DNA of 64,000 nucleotides from Halorussus salinisoli (GCA_005239435.1 SZNP01000004.1:434001-498000); one strand, 5' to 3'; shown: positions 1 through 9,527, counted from the first letter of the stretch. Notes: generated from the letters alone by a model not told the origin. Program-made: numbers and translations.

Positions 1-434
1 AGACGACCAACGGTTCTTTCGGTAGAAAATAGTCCCGGAGTGCGCATCCTTGAGTTCGCTGAACCGACACGGACTGTTGAGTAGCAGTCGATGAATGATA
101 ACGGGATGCCATTTACGCCCGATCAGCATCGCCGTACGGCTTTAGCCGTGGGAGGATGTCAGCAACAGTCGGGTGCTAGGTATAATTCTGTTCGCCAACA
201 GACGGAAGAAGACGAAAGAAGTGTTTTCGACAGAGCGTAGCACGACCGCCCCTCTATTGGCAAATATTGTTGTTACCTGTGTCGCTACTGGATGAATGCT
301 TAACCTGTAGTGCCCGAAAATCCGGAATAACACGCTGTTGTCCGGAACCTCGATACCATACGAACGTCATAGCCGTCGGTAGAAACAGGATTTAGAGTGA
401 GTGACTAAAGGACGAAGTGCTTCTATCGAAGCGA
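1..434. other. leading stretch without a supported gene
   Basis: No convincing coding frame is visible before the first membrane protein. The only candidate, a 63-residue minus-strand frame at 142-333, is not acidic and resembles nothing I know. The one structured element is a hairpin at about 136-149, listed separately. The rest has no recognisable feature. Confidence 0.5.
130..163 (+). repeat. hairpin resembling the right end of an IS200/IS605-type (TnpB) element
   Basis: A perfect 6-bp inverted repeat with a two-base loop (ACGGCT-tt-AGCCGT, 136-149) is followed at once by GGGAGGATGTCAG. A hairpin followed by GGAGGATGTCA is, from memory, the usual 3' end of haloarchaeal TnpB elements. No tnpB frame lies beside it, so I read it as an isolated end left by a lost element. 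An unrelated hairpin is the alternative. Confidence 0.4.
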
Positions 435-1598
435 ATGGTGTCCCAATTATTAATCGCAGCCGTCGTCGGCATCGGCCTCGGGATATTTCTCCAGAAAGGC
501 CGGTTCTGCTTCGTTCACGCGTTCCGCGACCTGTTCGCGTTCAAGGATTCGCGCGTGACGAAAGGCGTCCTCGCCGCGACGACGCTCACGATGCTGTTCT
601 GGAGCATCGCGTACGAACTAGGTTATTACCAGGGTTTCTGGACCCCCGGCTGGGGTCTGACCGGCCTCGTCGGCGGCTTCGTCTTCGGCATCGGGATGAC
701 GTACGCCGGCGGATGCGCCAGCGGTACGCTCTATCGGGCCGGACAGGGGTATCTACACTTCTGGCTCACTCTGTTCGCCATGGGCGTCGGATACGTCGTC
801 TTCACGCTACTGTTCCCGACGCTTCAGACCGTGTACTTCGAGCCGCTGACGTTCGGTGAGGGTGTATCGCTGTTCACCGTCTCACCGGTTCCGGCGCCGG
901 TGCTCGCGCTACTCGTCACCGTCGGCGTCGTCTTCGTGTATGCGACGGTCGTCGGCCGCGAGCGACAGCGCGGCGCGGCCGACCAAGCCGTCGCCGCCGA
1001 CGGCGGGCAACGGGCGTCCGCGCCGGTCGCGGGCTTCCAGTCGCTCGTCAGCGGGACCAAGCAGTACCTCCGCGGCTTCACGGAGATCGACGATTGGGTC
1101 GCCGCGTCAAAGCGACCCTGGAACCCGATTACCGCCGCCCTCGGCATCACCGTCATCGCCGTCCTGTGGTTCACCCAGGTCTCCATCGTCGGTGTCACAG
1201 GCCCCGAAGCCCGGTGGACGGGGTACCTGCTCCAAAAGGCCGGCATGGACAGCGGTTCGTACACCTACTGGGGGTCGGTGCTGTTCAAGGGCGAGGGCGT
1301 ACGGCTCACCGTCGACATGGTGATGATCACGGCAGTCATCGTCGGCGCGTTCGTCGCCGCCTTCTGGAGCGGCGACTTCTCGATTCGCGTCCCCAAGCGC
1401 AAGCGAATCCCCAACGCCGTCGGCGGTGGGTTCCTGATGGGTGCCGGTTCACGCCTCGCCCCGGGTTGTAACATCGGAAACATCTACTCGGGACTCGCCG
1501 AACTGTCGGTCCACTCGTTCATCGCGACCGTCGGCATCGTCGCCGGCGTGTACGTCATGACCCACTGGATCTACCGAGACGTCGGCTGTGCCGTGTAA
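435..1598 (+). CDS. YeeE/YedE family sulfur (thiosulfate) transporter
   Basis: Integral membrane protein of 387 residues with about ten hydrophobic segments, of the YeeE/YedE (TsuA-like) family that moves thiosulfate or related sulfur species into the cell. The family's cysteine motifs are visible: GRFCF near the N-terminus, YAGGCASG around residue 95 and LAPGCNIG near residue 340. I chose the ATG at 435 because the first membrane helix begins directly after it; an in-frame GTG at 417 would add six residues. TusA and rhodanese genes follow within 45 bases, which supports sulfur import coupled to a cytoplasmic sulfur relay. The transported species is inferred from the family, not visible in the sequence. 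Confidence 0.88.
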   Translation: MVSQLLIAAVVGIGLGIFLQKGRFCFVHAFRDLFAFKDSRVTKGVLAATTLTMLFWSIAYELGYYQGFWTPGWGLTGLVGGFVFGIGMTYAGGCASGTLYRAGQGYLHFWLTLFAMGVGYVVFTLLFPTLQTVYFEPLTFGEGVSLFTVSPVPAPVLALLVTVGVVFVYATVVGRERQRGAADQAVAADGGQRASAPVAGFQSLVSGTKQYLRGFTEIDDWVAASKRPWNPITAALGITVIAVLWFTQVSIVGVTGPEARWTGYLLQKAGMDSGSYTYWGSVLFKGEGVRLTVDMVMITAVIVGAFVAAFWSGDFSIRVPKRKRIPNAVGGGFLMGAGSRLAPGCNIGNIYSGLAELSVHSFIATVGIVAGVYVMTHWIYRDVGCAV

Positions 1599-1640
1599 CG
1601 TATCGCAAGATAACTAACAAACCGAGAATTCACAACAATC

Positions 1641-1940
1641 ATGAGCGGACCATCACTAGACGACGTGACTGACAGCCCGGACGAACTGGACGACGAAACG
1701 GCGACGCAACTGGTCGAAGACGCTGCAGAGGTACAGGACATGACCGGCGAGGTCTGTCCGTATCCCCAGGTCGAGGCGAAGAAGGCGGTTCAACAGTTGG
1801 ACGAGGGCGAGTTGCTCGTGCAGGAGACCGACCACGTCCCGTCGACCGAGAACGTTCCGCGAGCGGTCGGCGACGCGGCCGAGGCGAAGGTGTGGCGCAG
1901 CGGAAACGGTCTCTATCGAATCTACCTCTGGAAGCAATGA
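1641..1940 (+). CDS. tusA: TusA family sulfurtransferase
   Basis: Small cytoplasmic protein of 99 residues. A 35-residue acidic leader precedes a TusA/SirA-type domain that starts TGEVCPYPQVEAKKAV. The CPxP motif (Cys39-Pro42) carries the persulfide in this family, and its presence indicates an active sulfur carrier. The gene starts 43 bases after the YeeE/YedE gene and its stop overlaps the ATG of the rhodanese gene, so the three form one operon. TusA probably accepts sulfur from the imported compound or from the rhodanese and passes it on. The acidic N-terminal extension is longer than in bacterial TusA. Confidence 0.85.
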   Translation: MSGPSLDDVTDSPDELDDETATQLVEDAAEVQDMTGEVCPYPQVEAKKAVQQLDEGELLVQETDHVPSTENVPRAVGDAAEAKVWRSGNGLYRIYLWKQ

Positions 1941-2269
1941 CCGTCGCAGAGACCGACCCCGACGACGTCGACCCCGAGACTGCCGACGTTATCGACATCA
2001 GGGACGCGGACGACTTCGAGGAAGGACACATACCCGGTGCGGAGAACATCCCGTTAGACGACCTCGAAGACGTCGTCGACGAGCGGGACTGGAGCGACGA
2101 GGTCGTCGTCGCCTGTTACGTCGGACAGACGTCCCAACAGGCGGCGCGTCTCATCGACGCCTACGCCGACGACGCGACGGTCACGAGTATGGAGGGCGGC
2201 TACGAAAGCTGGGACGGCCCGCTCTATCGGCCGGACGGTCGTTCGCAGTCGCTCGCGGACGACGATTGA
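1937..2269 (+). CDS. rhodanese-like domain protein (sulfurtransferase)
   Basis: Single-domain rhodanese of 110 residues. The conserved N-terminal pattern DIRDADDFEEGHIPGAENIP is followed by an active-site loop with Cys60 (VVACYVGQTSQQAA), which would carry the persulfide. I chose the ATG at 1937, which overlaps the TGA of the TusA gene, rather than an upstream in-frame start inside TusA. The context (sulfur transporter and TusA) suggests it moves sulfane sulfur between the imported thiosulfate or a persulfide and TusA. The loop CYVGQTS departs slightly from the usual CxxGxR, so substrate preference is uncertain. Confidence 0.85.
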   Translation: MTVAETDPDDVDPETADVIDIRDADDFEEGHIPGAENIPLDDLEDVVDERDWSDEVVVACYVGQTSQQAARLIDAYADDATVTSMEGGYESWDGPLYRPDGRSQSLADDD

Positions 2270-2447
2270 GCCGTCGAGGAACCCTTAACTCCCGTTCTGT
2301 ATCCGAGGCTCCACTTCTTCGGAATTCGAGACGGTACCAGGTTAGTCGCGAGAGGGTTCTTACCGGAGAAATATTCGATTAAAACGGAGTCAGTGAGAGG
2401 CGACGGCCGTAGCCAGTAGGTGTTTGCCGGTGCGACCACGAGACACA

Positions 2448-3305
2448 ATGGGGGACACAAGAGTGAACTACGACGAGTGGTCCGCGGCACAAGAGGCTGA
2501 AACGGTATCGGTCGATGGACACGATCTTGACGTCGCCTACTACGACGAAGGATCGGGAGACCCCGTACTGTTTCTGCACGGCATTCCGACGAACTCGTTC
2601 TTGTGGCGAGACGTGAGTCAACCGATCACCGAAGAGCGTCGGGCGATCGTACCGGATATGATCGGCTACGGGAACTCGTCGATGTACGACGGCTTCGATC
2701 GGTCGATCCGCGCGCAGGAAGTAATGATCGACGAGCTGATTCACGCACTCGATTTAGACACGGTGTCGCTTGTCGGCCACGACCTCGGTGGCGGTGTCTT
2801 GCTTCGATACGCCGTACATAACCCGGATGCCGTCGATCGACTCGTGCTGTCGAACTCCGTCGCCTACGACTCGTGGCCCATTCCGCTTATCACGGACCTC
2901 GGTCTTCCGGATACGGTGGAAGAGACGAGCGTCGAGGAGTTGCAGCAGATGCTCGACGATACGTTCACGGAAACACTGTCTCGCGACGAGCCCCGAGAGG
3001 GGTTCTTGGAAGGGATGACGACGCCGTGGCGGTCCGAGGAGGGCCTCGTTTCGCTCGTCCGGAACGCTATCGCGACGAACACGAACCACACCACGGAAAT
3101 CGAACCCGAGGCGGTAACCGCTGAGACGCTCCTGCTGTGGGGTGTCGACGACGAGTTCCAGTCGATCGAGTACGCCGAACGCCTCCGAGACGATATTGGG
3201 GACGCGGAACTAACCGGACTGGACGACGCCACACACTGGGTGATGGAGGACCGTCCGGAGGCGTACCGGGAAGAACTGAGTTCGTTCCTCCTCGATACCG
3301 AGTGA
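2448..3305 (+). CDS. alpha/beta hydrolase, haloalkane dehalogenase/epoxide hydrolase type
   Basis: Soluble alpha/beta-hydrolase of 285 residues. The oxyanion segment FLHGIPTN lies near residue 44. The nucleophile elbow is GHDLGG with Asp112 rather than Ser, as in haloalkane dehalogenases and epoxide hydrolases. The late acid region LWGVDDEFQ and the catalytic His in DDATHWVMED complete the triad. I chose the ATG at 2448; the in-frame TTG at 2424 adds eight residues that look non-native. It stands alone between the sulfur operon and a disulfide reductase gene. The Asp nucleophile argues against a simple esterase. The substrate cannot be read from sequence. Confidence 0.85.
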   Translation: MGDTRVNYDEWSAAQEAETVSVDGHDLDVAYYDEGSGDPVLFLHGIPTNSFLWRDVSQPITEERRAIVPDMIGYGNSSMYDGFDRSIRAQEVMIDELIHALDLDTVSLVGHDLGGGVLLRYAVHNPDAVDRLVLSNSVAYDSWPIPLITDLGLPDTVEETSVEELQQMLDDTFTETLSRDEPREGFLEGMTTPWRSEEGLVSLVRNAIATNTNHTTEIEPEAVTAETLLLWGVDDEFQSIEYAERLRDDIGDAELTGLDDATHWVMEDRPEAYREELSSFLLDTE

Positions 3306-3500
3306 GACGCCACGGGATAGATTACTGTACTACCAAGATAGAACAACACCGGACGTTTGCTGTCTCGACGATTGCCTGTACTCGCGCGGCAGGGCATCTT
3401 TGGACCGGATGCATTCTTTTGGACGCTGTTTTTCAGTACGTACCGGCGAGGACGGGCGCGGCGATAGCTTTCATCACTCACGCGCGCCTGATTGGAGAAC

Positions 3501-4934
3501 ATGGAGGAGTTCGACTTTCTCGTCATCGGGTCGGGGTCCGGCCTGGACGTGGCGAACGTGGCGGCGAATCGGGGCCAGTCCGTGGCCGTCGTGGAAAAGG
3601 GACGACTCGGCGGGACGTGTCTGAACCGCGGTTGCATCCCGTCGAAGATGCTGTTATACCACGCAGACATCGTCGAAACGGTCGAGCGCGCCGAGGAGTT
3701 CGATATCTCGGCGGAAGTGACTGACGTCGCGTTCGCCGACATCGTCCGGAAGGTCAACGAGGACGTTCACGGTGACGCGGCGTCCATCCGCAACGGGTTG
3801 GAGTCGTCGCCCCAACACGAACTGTTCGACGGCGAGGCGCGCTTCGTGGACGAGCGGACGGTCGAGGTCGCGGGCGGTGAGGACGACGGTGCTCGCCTCC
3901 GAGCGGACACGGTTCTCATCGCCGCCGGGTCCCGGCCGTGGACCGCGCCCATCGAGGGTATCGAGGACGTCGACTACCTCACCAGCAAGCAGGCGCTCCA
4001 ACTGGAGGAGCCGCCGGACCACCTGGTCATCGTCGGCGGGGGATACATCGCGGCGGAACTGGGCCACTTCTTCGGGACGTTCGGAAGTGACGTGACCATC
4101 ATCGGCCGACGGCCCCACTTGCTCCCGTCCGCCGACGAGGAGGTCGCGGAGGCGTTCACCGAGCGCTACGCCGAGCGGTTCGACGTGTACACCGGCTACG
4201 AAGCGGTCACCGCGTCCGAGTCTGGCGGAGGATTCACCGTGGACGCGCGAACGTATCCGCCGGACGAACAGGGCGGGGACCCCGGCGACTCCGTGAGCGT
4301 CACCGGAGACGAACTGCTGGTCGCGACGGGACGGACGCCGAACTCAGACACGCTGAACTTGGAGGCCGCAGGGGTGGAAACCGACGCCGACGGGTTCGTC
4401 GAGACCGACGAGTTCCTTCGGACGACCGCCGACGGCGTGTGGGCGCTCGGGGACATCGTCGGCGAGTACCTCCTGAAACACAACGCCAACCACGAGGCCC
4501 AGACCGTCGCGCGGAACGTCTTCGGTGACGAAGTCCGACCGATAGACTACACCGCGATTCCGTTCGCGGTGTTCGGGTCGCCCGAGGTCGCGGGGGTCGG
4601 CGCGCACGAGGAAGCGTTGCGGACGGCCGACCGCGAGTACGCGACGAACACCTACCGCTACGAGGACACCGCCCGCGGCGACGCGATGCACGCCGAGGGG
4701 TTCGTGAAGGTGCTCATCGATTTGGAGGGCGAGATTCTGGGGTGTCACATCGTCGGTCCGGACGCCTCGACGCTGATTCAGGAGGTCGTAGTGGCGATGA
4801 AAGCCGGGTCGGGGACCGTGCAGGACATCCGGGAATCGGTCCACGTCCACCCCGCGCTCCCGGAAGTCGTCCAGCGGGCGTTCACCGGACAGTTCTCGCG
4901 CGGGGGAAGTAGTCAGCATCACCATCACCATTAG
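3501..4934 (+). CDS. FAD-dependent pyridine nucleotide-disulfide oxidoreductase
   Basis: Flavoprotein disulfide reductase of 477 residues. An FAD-binding GSGSG motif lies at residues 10-14 and the redox-active pair is GGTCLNRGCIPSK (Cys40, Cys45). A NADH-type GGGYIAAELG comes mid-protein, then the second FAD motif GVWALGDI and the C-terminal dimer motif HVHPALPEVV. The GSGSG variant and overall pattern are closer to mycothione reductase than to classic dihydrolipoamide dehydrogenase. Haloarchaea use gamma-glutamylcysteine, and their bis-gamma-glutamylcystine reductase belongs to this family, so that is a serious alternative to lipoamide. No 2-oxoacid dehydrogenase subunit is nearby. The protein ends in five histidines, encoded in the genome. 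Confidence 0.85.
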   Translation: MEEFDFLVIGSGSGLDVANVAANRGQSVAVVEKGRLGGTCLNRGCIPSKMLLYHADIVETVERAEEFDISAEVTDVAFADIVRKVNEDVHGDAASIRNGLESSPQHELFDGEARFVDERTVEVAGGEDDGARLRADTVLIAAGSRPWTAPIEGIEDVDYLTSKQALQLEEPPDHLVIVGGGYIAAELGHFFGTFGSDVTIIGRRPHLLPSADEEVAEAFTERYAERFDVYTGYEAVTASESGGGFTVDARTYPPDEQGGDPGDSVSVTGDELLVATGRTPNSDTLNLEAAGVETDADGFVETDEFLRTTADGVWALGDIVGEYLLKHNANHEAQTVARNVFGDEVRPIDYTAIPFAVFGSPEVAGVGAHEEALRTADREYATNTYRYEDTARGDAMHAEGFVKVLIDLEGEILGCHIVGPDASTLIQEVVVAMKAGSGTVQDIRESVHVHPALPEVVQRAFTGQFSRGGSSQHHHHH

Positions 4935-5131
4935 CGACCCGCCGGGATAGACCACCCGTCTCGACGATTCTACATCTAGGTCGGCGACTGCCGGTTCGGA
5001 GACACGGACGGTCAGAAGCAAGAACTAACGTCTCTGTCGAAACCCTTCGGTACTGACGGTAGTCGAGACGAGAATGCGTGGTGCGAATTACGAGGGTGTT
5101 CCCAAGCCGAAGGGAAAACTATCGGTTTCAC

Positions 5132-5524
5132 CTACGCCATCTCATCCAGTTTAGTCCGAATGTGGTCGAGGACTTCTCCGTGTTCGTGTTGGGGGCTGAA
5201 GAGGACGAAATCCGAATCTTCGTCTGCCCGGACGGTGTGTCCCGGCGGCCAATAGAACACATCTCCAGTCTTGTCTGCTTCTGTCGTGCCGTCCGCAAAC
5301 GTGACCGTCAGTGCCCCTTCCATCAGGTAGCCCCAATGGGGAGATTGACACAGGTCGTCCTCTAACCCTTCTAACAAGGCCGTGATGTCCGTGCCCGCTG
5401 TGAGCGTGAAGCGTTCTGCACCAAGTGTGCCGTAGTCGGTTGCGTCGCCGAAGTCCGTCTGCTGGCGAGCCACCGCGTCCGGAGTGTCGATTCTGACCGG
5501 CAGTTCGTCTGTTGATTGTCGCAT
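5132..5524 (-). CDS. cupin domain protein
   Basis: Small single-domain cupin of 130 residues. The metal-binding motif region is recognisable: SPHWGYLMEGALTV in the first cupin motif, GDVFYWPPGHTV in the second. It lacks a clear partner domain or signal peptide, so it is probably cytoplasmic. It stands alone on the minus strand, convergent with the disulfide reductase and divergent from the hydantoinase operon about 200 bases away. Cupins of this size include isomerases, dioxygenases and sensors. I see nothing that decides between these. Confidence 0.78.
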   Translation of the reverse strand: MRQSTDELPVRIDTPDAVARQQTDFGDATDYGTLGAERFTLTAGTDITALLEGLEDDLCQSPHWGYLMEGALTVTFADGTTEADKTGDVFYWPPGHTVRADEDSDFVLFSPQHEHGEVLDHIRTKLDEMA

Positions 5525-5697
5525 TTGGGTCTCCTACCGCAATCTGTAACGTCGACTCCCAAGACGATAACTATTATTAATAATTAATGGGTTCTCTCGT
5601 GCCATACTGAAGAGTGCCCAAAAGAATCGAGTCGAATCGCTAAACCTACGCTCTGCATTGCACACGGTCGGTCGTTCACGTCTAAAAGAGCGGGCCG

Positions 5698-5706
5698 TAT
5701 CTTTAT
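5698..5706 (+). promoter_or_regulatory. TATA-like box for the hyuBA operon
   Basis: A TATCTTTAT stretch is centred about 28 bases before the ATG at 5731. That is the distance expected for a leaderless or nearly leaderless haloarchaeal transcript. Position and composition are the only support. Confidence 0.35.
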
Positions 5707-5730
5707 GACGTCGGATATGCTGGAGTGTGT

Positions 5731-7506
5731 ATGGTTTCACCCGGGGACCTGGAGATATTCCGCCACTCCCTGAAGAGCGTCGTCGAGGAGATGGGGGTCA
5801 CGCTCCAGCGGACGGCCTACTCGACGAACATCAAGATCCGGCGGGACCACACCTGTGCCATCTTCGATACCGACCTTCGGCACGTCGCCCAACACGACGT
5901 CGCTCCCCAGCACGTCGGGTCGATGGTCTCGGTCGTCCCGCGAAACGTCCGCGAGCGTGCAGGCGACCTCGAACCGGGGGACGGCATCCTCGTCAACGAC
6001 CCCTACCAGGGGGCCGTACACCTCCCCGACGTGATGCTCATTTCACCGCTGAGCCGCGACGGTGAAATCGTCGGCTACGCGGCGAACTCCGCCCACCACG
6101 TGGATATCGGCGGGTCGACGCCGGGCGGCATCCCCAACGACAGCACCGAACTGTTCGCTGAGGGACTCATCATGCCCGGCGTCAAGGCCGTCCGCGACTG
6201 GGAATACGACGAGGAAATGCTGAGTCTGGTGACGCGCAACGTCCGTGGAGCGGACATGCGCGTGGGCGACTACCGCGCCCAACTCGCCGCTAACCACATC
6301 GGCGAGCGCCGCTACGCCGACCTGTTCGGCGAGTACGGCCAAGACACCGTCGTGACCTACCTCGACGAACTGCTGGACTACACAGAACGGCGGGTGCGCT
6401 CGGCCATCGAGGACCTCCCGGACGGCACCTACGAAGCCGAGGACCACATGGACGGCGACGGCGTCGTCGACGAGCCAGTCCTACTCCACCTGACTCTAAC
6501 GGTCGACGGCGACGAGATGACCATCGACTTCACCGGGACGGCATCCCAGAACCGCGGCCCCCTGAACTGTACCCCGGCGATGGCGTTCGCGGGCGCGATG
6601 GCGGTCATCATGGCCCTGCTCGGCGAGGACCTGCCCAAGAACGACGGGTTCTACCGCCCGTTCGAGACCATCACCCCCGAGGGGACGATGGTCAATCCGA
6701 CCGACAATCGTCCGGTCGCGGCCGGGTGGGAGATCGCGATGCGGACGGGCGATCTCGTCACCAAGGCGATGGCCGACGCCCTGCCCGACGAGACCATCGC
6801 GGCCACGAAGGGAATCGTCTGCAATCTGGCGTACGGCGGCCACGACCCACGGGACGACGAGCGGTACGTCTACTACGAGACGGTCGCGGGCGGCTACGGC
6901 GCTCGAAAGGAGAAAGACGGCATGGAGGCCGTCCAGACGCACTTCCAGAACACGGCCAACAGTCCCATCGAGGAGCTGGAGACGGAGGTCCCGCTGTACG
7001 TCCGCCGGTACGAACTCATCCAGGATTCAGCGGGTGCCGGTCGGACTCGCGGCGGCCTCGGCGTGCGCCGTGACATGGAGTTCTACGGCGAAGACGCGAC
7101 GTTCTCGGCGCTGACCGATCGGGCGAAATCTGCACCCTGGGGGCTGTTCGGCGGCCACAGCGCACGACCCGCAAACTACGTCATCAACCCGGAGAGCGAC
7201 GACCCCGTGCCAGTTAGTTCCAAGTCCACGACGACCCTCGGGCCGGGCGACGTCGCCAGCGTGCAGACTCCCGGCGGTGGCGGATACGGCGACCCGACCG
7301 AGCGCGACCCCCAGAAGGTCCTCGAAGACGTCGTGAACGGGAAGGTGGCCGTCGAAGCTGCCCGCGAGGAATACGGTGTCGTCGTCGACTTGGAGGCTCG
7401 CGAAGTCGACGAAGAGGCCACCCGCGAACGACGAGCAGAACTGGCCGGGAGCGACGCGACGGAGATGACCGAAGGCGACGCGACCGACGGGGGTGAGCGG
7501 CGATGA
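5731..7506 (+). CDS. hyuB: hydantoinase B/oxoprolinase family protein (HyuB)
   Basis: Catalytic-type subunit of 591 residues related to N-methylhydantoinase B, the C-terminal half of 5-oxoprolinase and acetone carboxylase alpha. Visible family features are the N-terminal EEMGVTLQRTAYS and IKIRRDHTCAIFD segments, the NSAHHVDIGGSTPGG block around residues 125-140, and a C-terminal GGGGYGDP near residue 515. It would act with HyuA in ATP-dependent opening of a hydantoin or oxoproline-type ring. The stop overlaps the HyuA ATG (ATGA), which implies coupled translation of the two subunits. I chose the ATG at 5731; a GTG two codons upstream is possible. The substrate is unknown. Confidence 0.88.
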   Translation: MVSPGDLEIFRHSLKSVVEEMGVTLQRTAYSTNIKIRRDHTCAIFDTDLRHVAQHDVAPQHVGSMVSVVPRNVRERAGDLEPGDGILVNDPYQGAVHLPDVMLISPLSRDGEIVGYAANSAHHVDIGGSTPGGIPNDSTELFAEGLIMPGVKAVRDWEYDEEMLSLVTRNVRGADMRVGDYRAQLAANHIGERRYADLFGEYGQDTVVTYLDELLDYTERRVRSAIEDLPDGTYEAEDHMDGDGVVDEPVLLHLTLTVDGDEMTIDFTGTASQNRGPLNCTPAMAFAGAMAVIMALLGEDLPKNDGFYRPFETITPEGTMVNPTDNRPVAAGWEIAMRTGDLVTKAMADALPDETIAATKGIVCNLAYGGHDPRDDERYVYYETVAGGYGARKEKDGMEAVQTHFQNTANSPIEELETEVPLYVRRYELIQDSAGAGRTRGGLGVRRDMEFYGEDATFSALTDRAKSAPWGLFGGHSARPANYVINPESDDPVPVSSKSTTTLGPGDVASVQTPGGGGYGDPTERDPQKVLEDVVNGKVAVEAAREEYGVVVDLEAREVDEEATRERRAELAGSDATEMTEGDATDGGERR

Positions 7507-9527
7507 GTGTGCGCCTCGGCGTCGACACCGGCGGTACGTTCACCGACGTCGTCCTCTACGATACCGACACTGGAGCGGTCACCATCACGAAGACGCCCTC
7601 GACGCCGCCGGAGTTCGACCGTGGCGTGCTGACGGGTATCGACAAGATACTCGACCGGACGGAGACCGAAGGCGGGGCCGTCGAGTTCCTGAGCCACGGC
7701 ACCACCGTCGGCACCAACGCGGTGCTGGAAGGCGAAATCCCCGACATCGGTCTCGTGACCAACGAAGGACTGCGTGACGTGCTCGAGATCGGTGACCAGA
7801 CCAGGCCGGAACTGTACAACCTTCAGACCGAGAAACCGCCTGCGCTCGTCCCGCGGTACCTTCGACGCGAGGTCCCCGGCCGCATCGACTCCTCGGGTGA
7901 GGTCGTCGACTCGCTCGACGAAGAACGCGCACGGGAGGTCGCCGCTGACCTGTCCGACGAGGGCGTCGAGTCAGTCGTCGTCTCGATGCTGTTCTCCTAC
8001 CTCGACGGCGAACACGAGGAGCGCGTCGGCGACATCCTCGCGGAGGCGGGACTCGACTACGCGCTCTCTTCGGCGGTCCATCCCGAGATTCGCGAGTACG
8101 ACCGGACTATCACGACGGTCCTCAACGAGGCTATCAAGACGACCGTCGAGGAATATTTCAGCAAATTGGACGAGGGCATCGCGGAGCGAGACATCGACGC
8201 ACCGCTGAACGTGATGCACTCGGGCGGCGGCGTCTTCTCGACGGAGCAGGCGACCGAGAACGCCATTCGGACGGTGCTATCGGGCCCGGCGGCAGGCGCT
8301 GTCGCCGCACGCGAGGTCGGTGCTGACGAGGGCTTCGAGAACGCCGTGGGGATGGACATGGGCGGTACCAGCGCAGACGTCAGTATCGTCCGCGACGGCG
8401 AACTCGTGCGCTCGACCGAGGGCGAGATCGACGACCTGCCGGTGAAAACGCCGATGATCGACGTCAACACGGTCGGCGCCGGTGGGGGAAGCATCGCCTG
8501 GATCGACGAAGGCGGCGGCCTGCGGGTCGGCCCCCGGAGCGCGGGCGCCGACCCCGGACCCGTATGCTACGACCGCGGCGGAACCGACCCGACGCTGACC
8601 GACGCCAATCTCCTGCTCGGCCGCATCAATCCCGACTACTTCCTTGACGGCGAGATGGACCTCGCCGTCGAACGAACCCGCGACCGGTTCGCCGAGGCCG
8701 TCGCCGAGCCGTTGGACCTCTCGGTCGAGGAGGCCGCACTCAGCGTCGCCGAGGTCGCCAACGCCAGCCTCGCGCGGGAGATTCGCCGCGTGACCGTCGA
8801 GCGGGGCAACGACCCTGGCGAGTTCGCCCTCGTCGCGTTCGGCGGAGCTGGCCCGCTCCAGGCGCCACGCGTCGCAAGGGAGATGGACATGAACTCCGTC
8901 GTCGTCCCGCGGAACCCCGGCGTGCTGTCCGCGCGCGGTCTCCTCGTGGCCGACGTCCGCATCGACGAGGCCCAGGCGTATGCCCGAGAGGCCCCAGACG
9001 CCGATGTCCTCGCGGACCACCTCGCTGATCTGGAGGCGGCCCTGCTGGAACGCGTCCGGGGGCAGGGACACGACGCGGACGACGCCGACGTCGAGCGAGC
9101 TGTCGACGCCCGCTACGCGGGGCAATCCTACGAACTCACCGTCGCCGTCCCGGACGGCGAGATCGACGCGTCGGCGCTGGAATCGATCGTCGAGTCGTTT
9201 CACGAGACCCATGCCAGCCGCTACGGACACGCGATGCGCGACGAACCCGTCGAGTTCGTCACCTTGCGCGCCAACGCGACGGTCCCGACTCCGGACCTCC
9301 GAGACGAAATCGCCGCCGACGAGGGCGACGCTCATCGGGGCGACCGGGAGGTGTACTTCCCGGACGCGGGGTACGTCGAGACCGACATCTACGACCGGAC
9401 CGCGCTGTCGACAGGCGACGTCGTCGAGGGGCCGGCCGTCCTCGAGGAGAGCGGGTCTACCGCCGTTGTCCCGCCGGAGACAAGGGCCACTGTTACCGAG
9501 GCTGGTAGCCTCATCGTCGAACTGTAA
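7503..9527 (+). CDS. hyuA: hydantoinase A/oxoprolinase family protein (HyuA)
   Basis: ATP-binding subunit of 674 residues. It starts with the actin-like phosphate loop GVDTGGTFTDVVLYD. A second ASKHA-type motif, GMDMGGTSADVSIV, lies near residue 282, preceded by TVLSGPAAGAVAA. This is the full hydantoinase A architecture, with N-terminal regulatory, central ATPase and C-terminal domains. It should phosphorylate the ring substrate that HyuB then hydrolyses. The ATG overlaps the HyuB stop. In other organisms such pairs act on N-methylhydantoin, 5-oxoproline or related rings. No transporter is in the same operon, though an MFS carrier gene faces it downstream. Confidence 0.9.
   Translation: MSVRLGVDTGGTFTDVVLYDTDTGAVTITKTPSTPPEFDRGVLTGIDKILDRTETEGGAVEFLSHGTTVGTNAVLEGEIPDIGLVTNEGLRDVLEIGDQTRPELYNLQTEKPPALVPRYLRREVPGRIDSSGEVVDSLDEERAREVAADLSDEGVESVVVSMLFSYLDGEHEERVGDILAEAGLDYALSSAVHPEIREYDRTITTVLNEAIKTTVEEYFSKLDEGIAERDIDAPLNVMHSGGGVFSTEQATENAIRTVLSGPAAGAVAAREVGADEGFENAVGMDMGGTSADVSIVRDGELVRSTEGEIDDLPVKTPMIDVNTVGAGGGSIAWIDEGGGLRVGPRSAGADPGPVCYDRGGTDPTLTDANLLLGRINPDYFLDGEMDLAVERTRDRFAEAVAEPLDLSVEEAALSVAEVANASLAREIRRVTVERGNDPGEFALVAFGGAGPLQAPRVAREMDMNSVVVPRNPGVLSARGLLVADVRIDEAQAYAREAPDADVLADHLADLEAALLERVRGQGHDADDADVERAVDARYAGQSYELTVAVPDGEIDASALESIVESFHETHASRYGHAMRDEPVEFVTLRANATVPTPDLRDEIAADEGDAHRGDREVYFPDAGYVETDIYDRTALSTGDVVEGPAVLEESGSTAVVPPETRATVTEAGSLIVEL

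Noticed and set aside
4915..4934. His tail of the disulfide reductase as a cloning tag
   Set aside because: Only five His, followed by natural intergenic sequence and no vector bases; natural tail is more likely.
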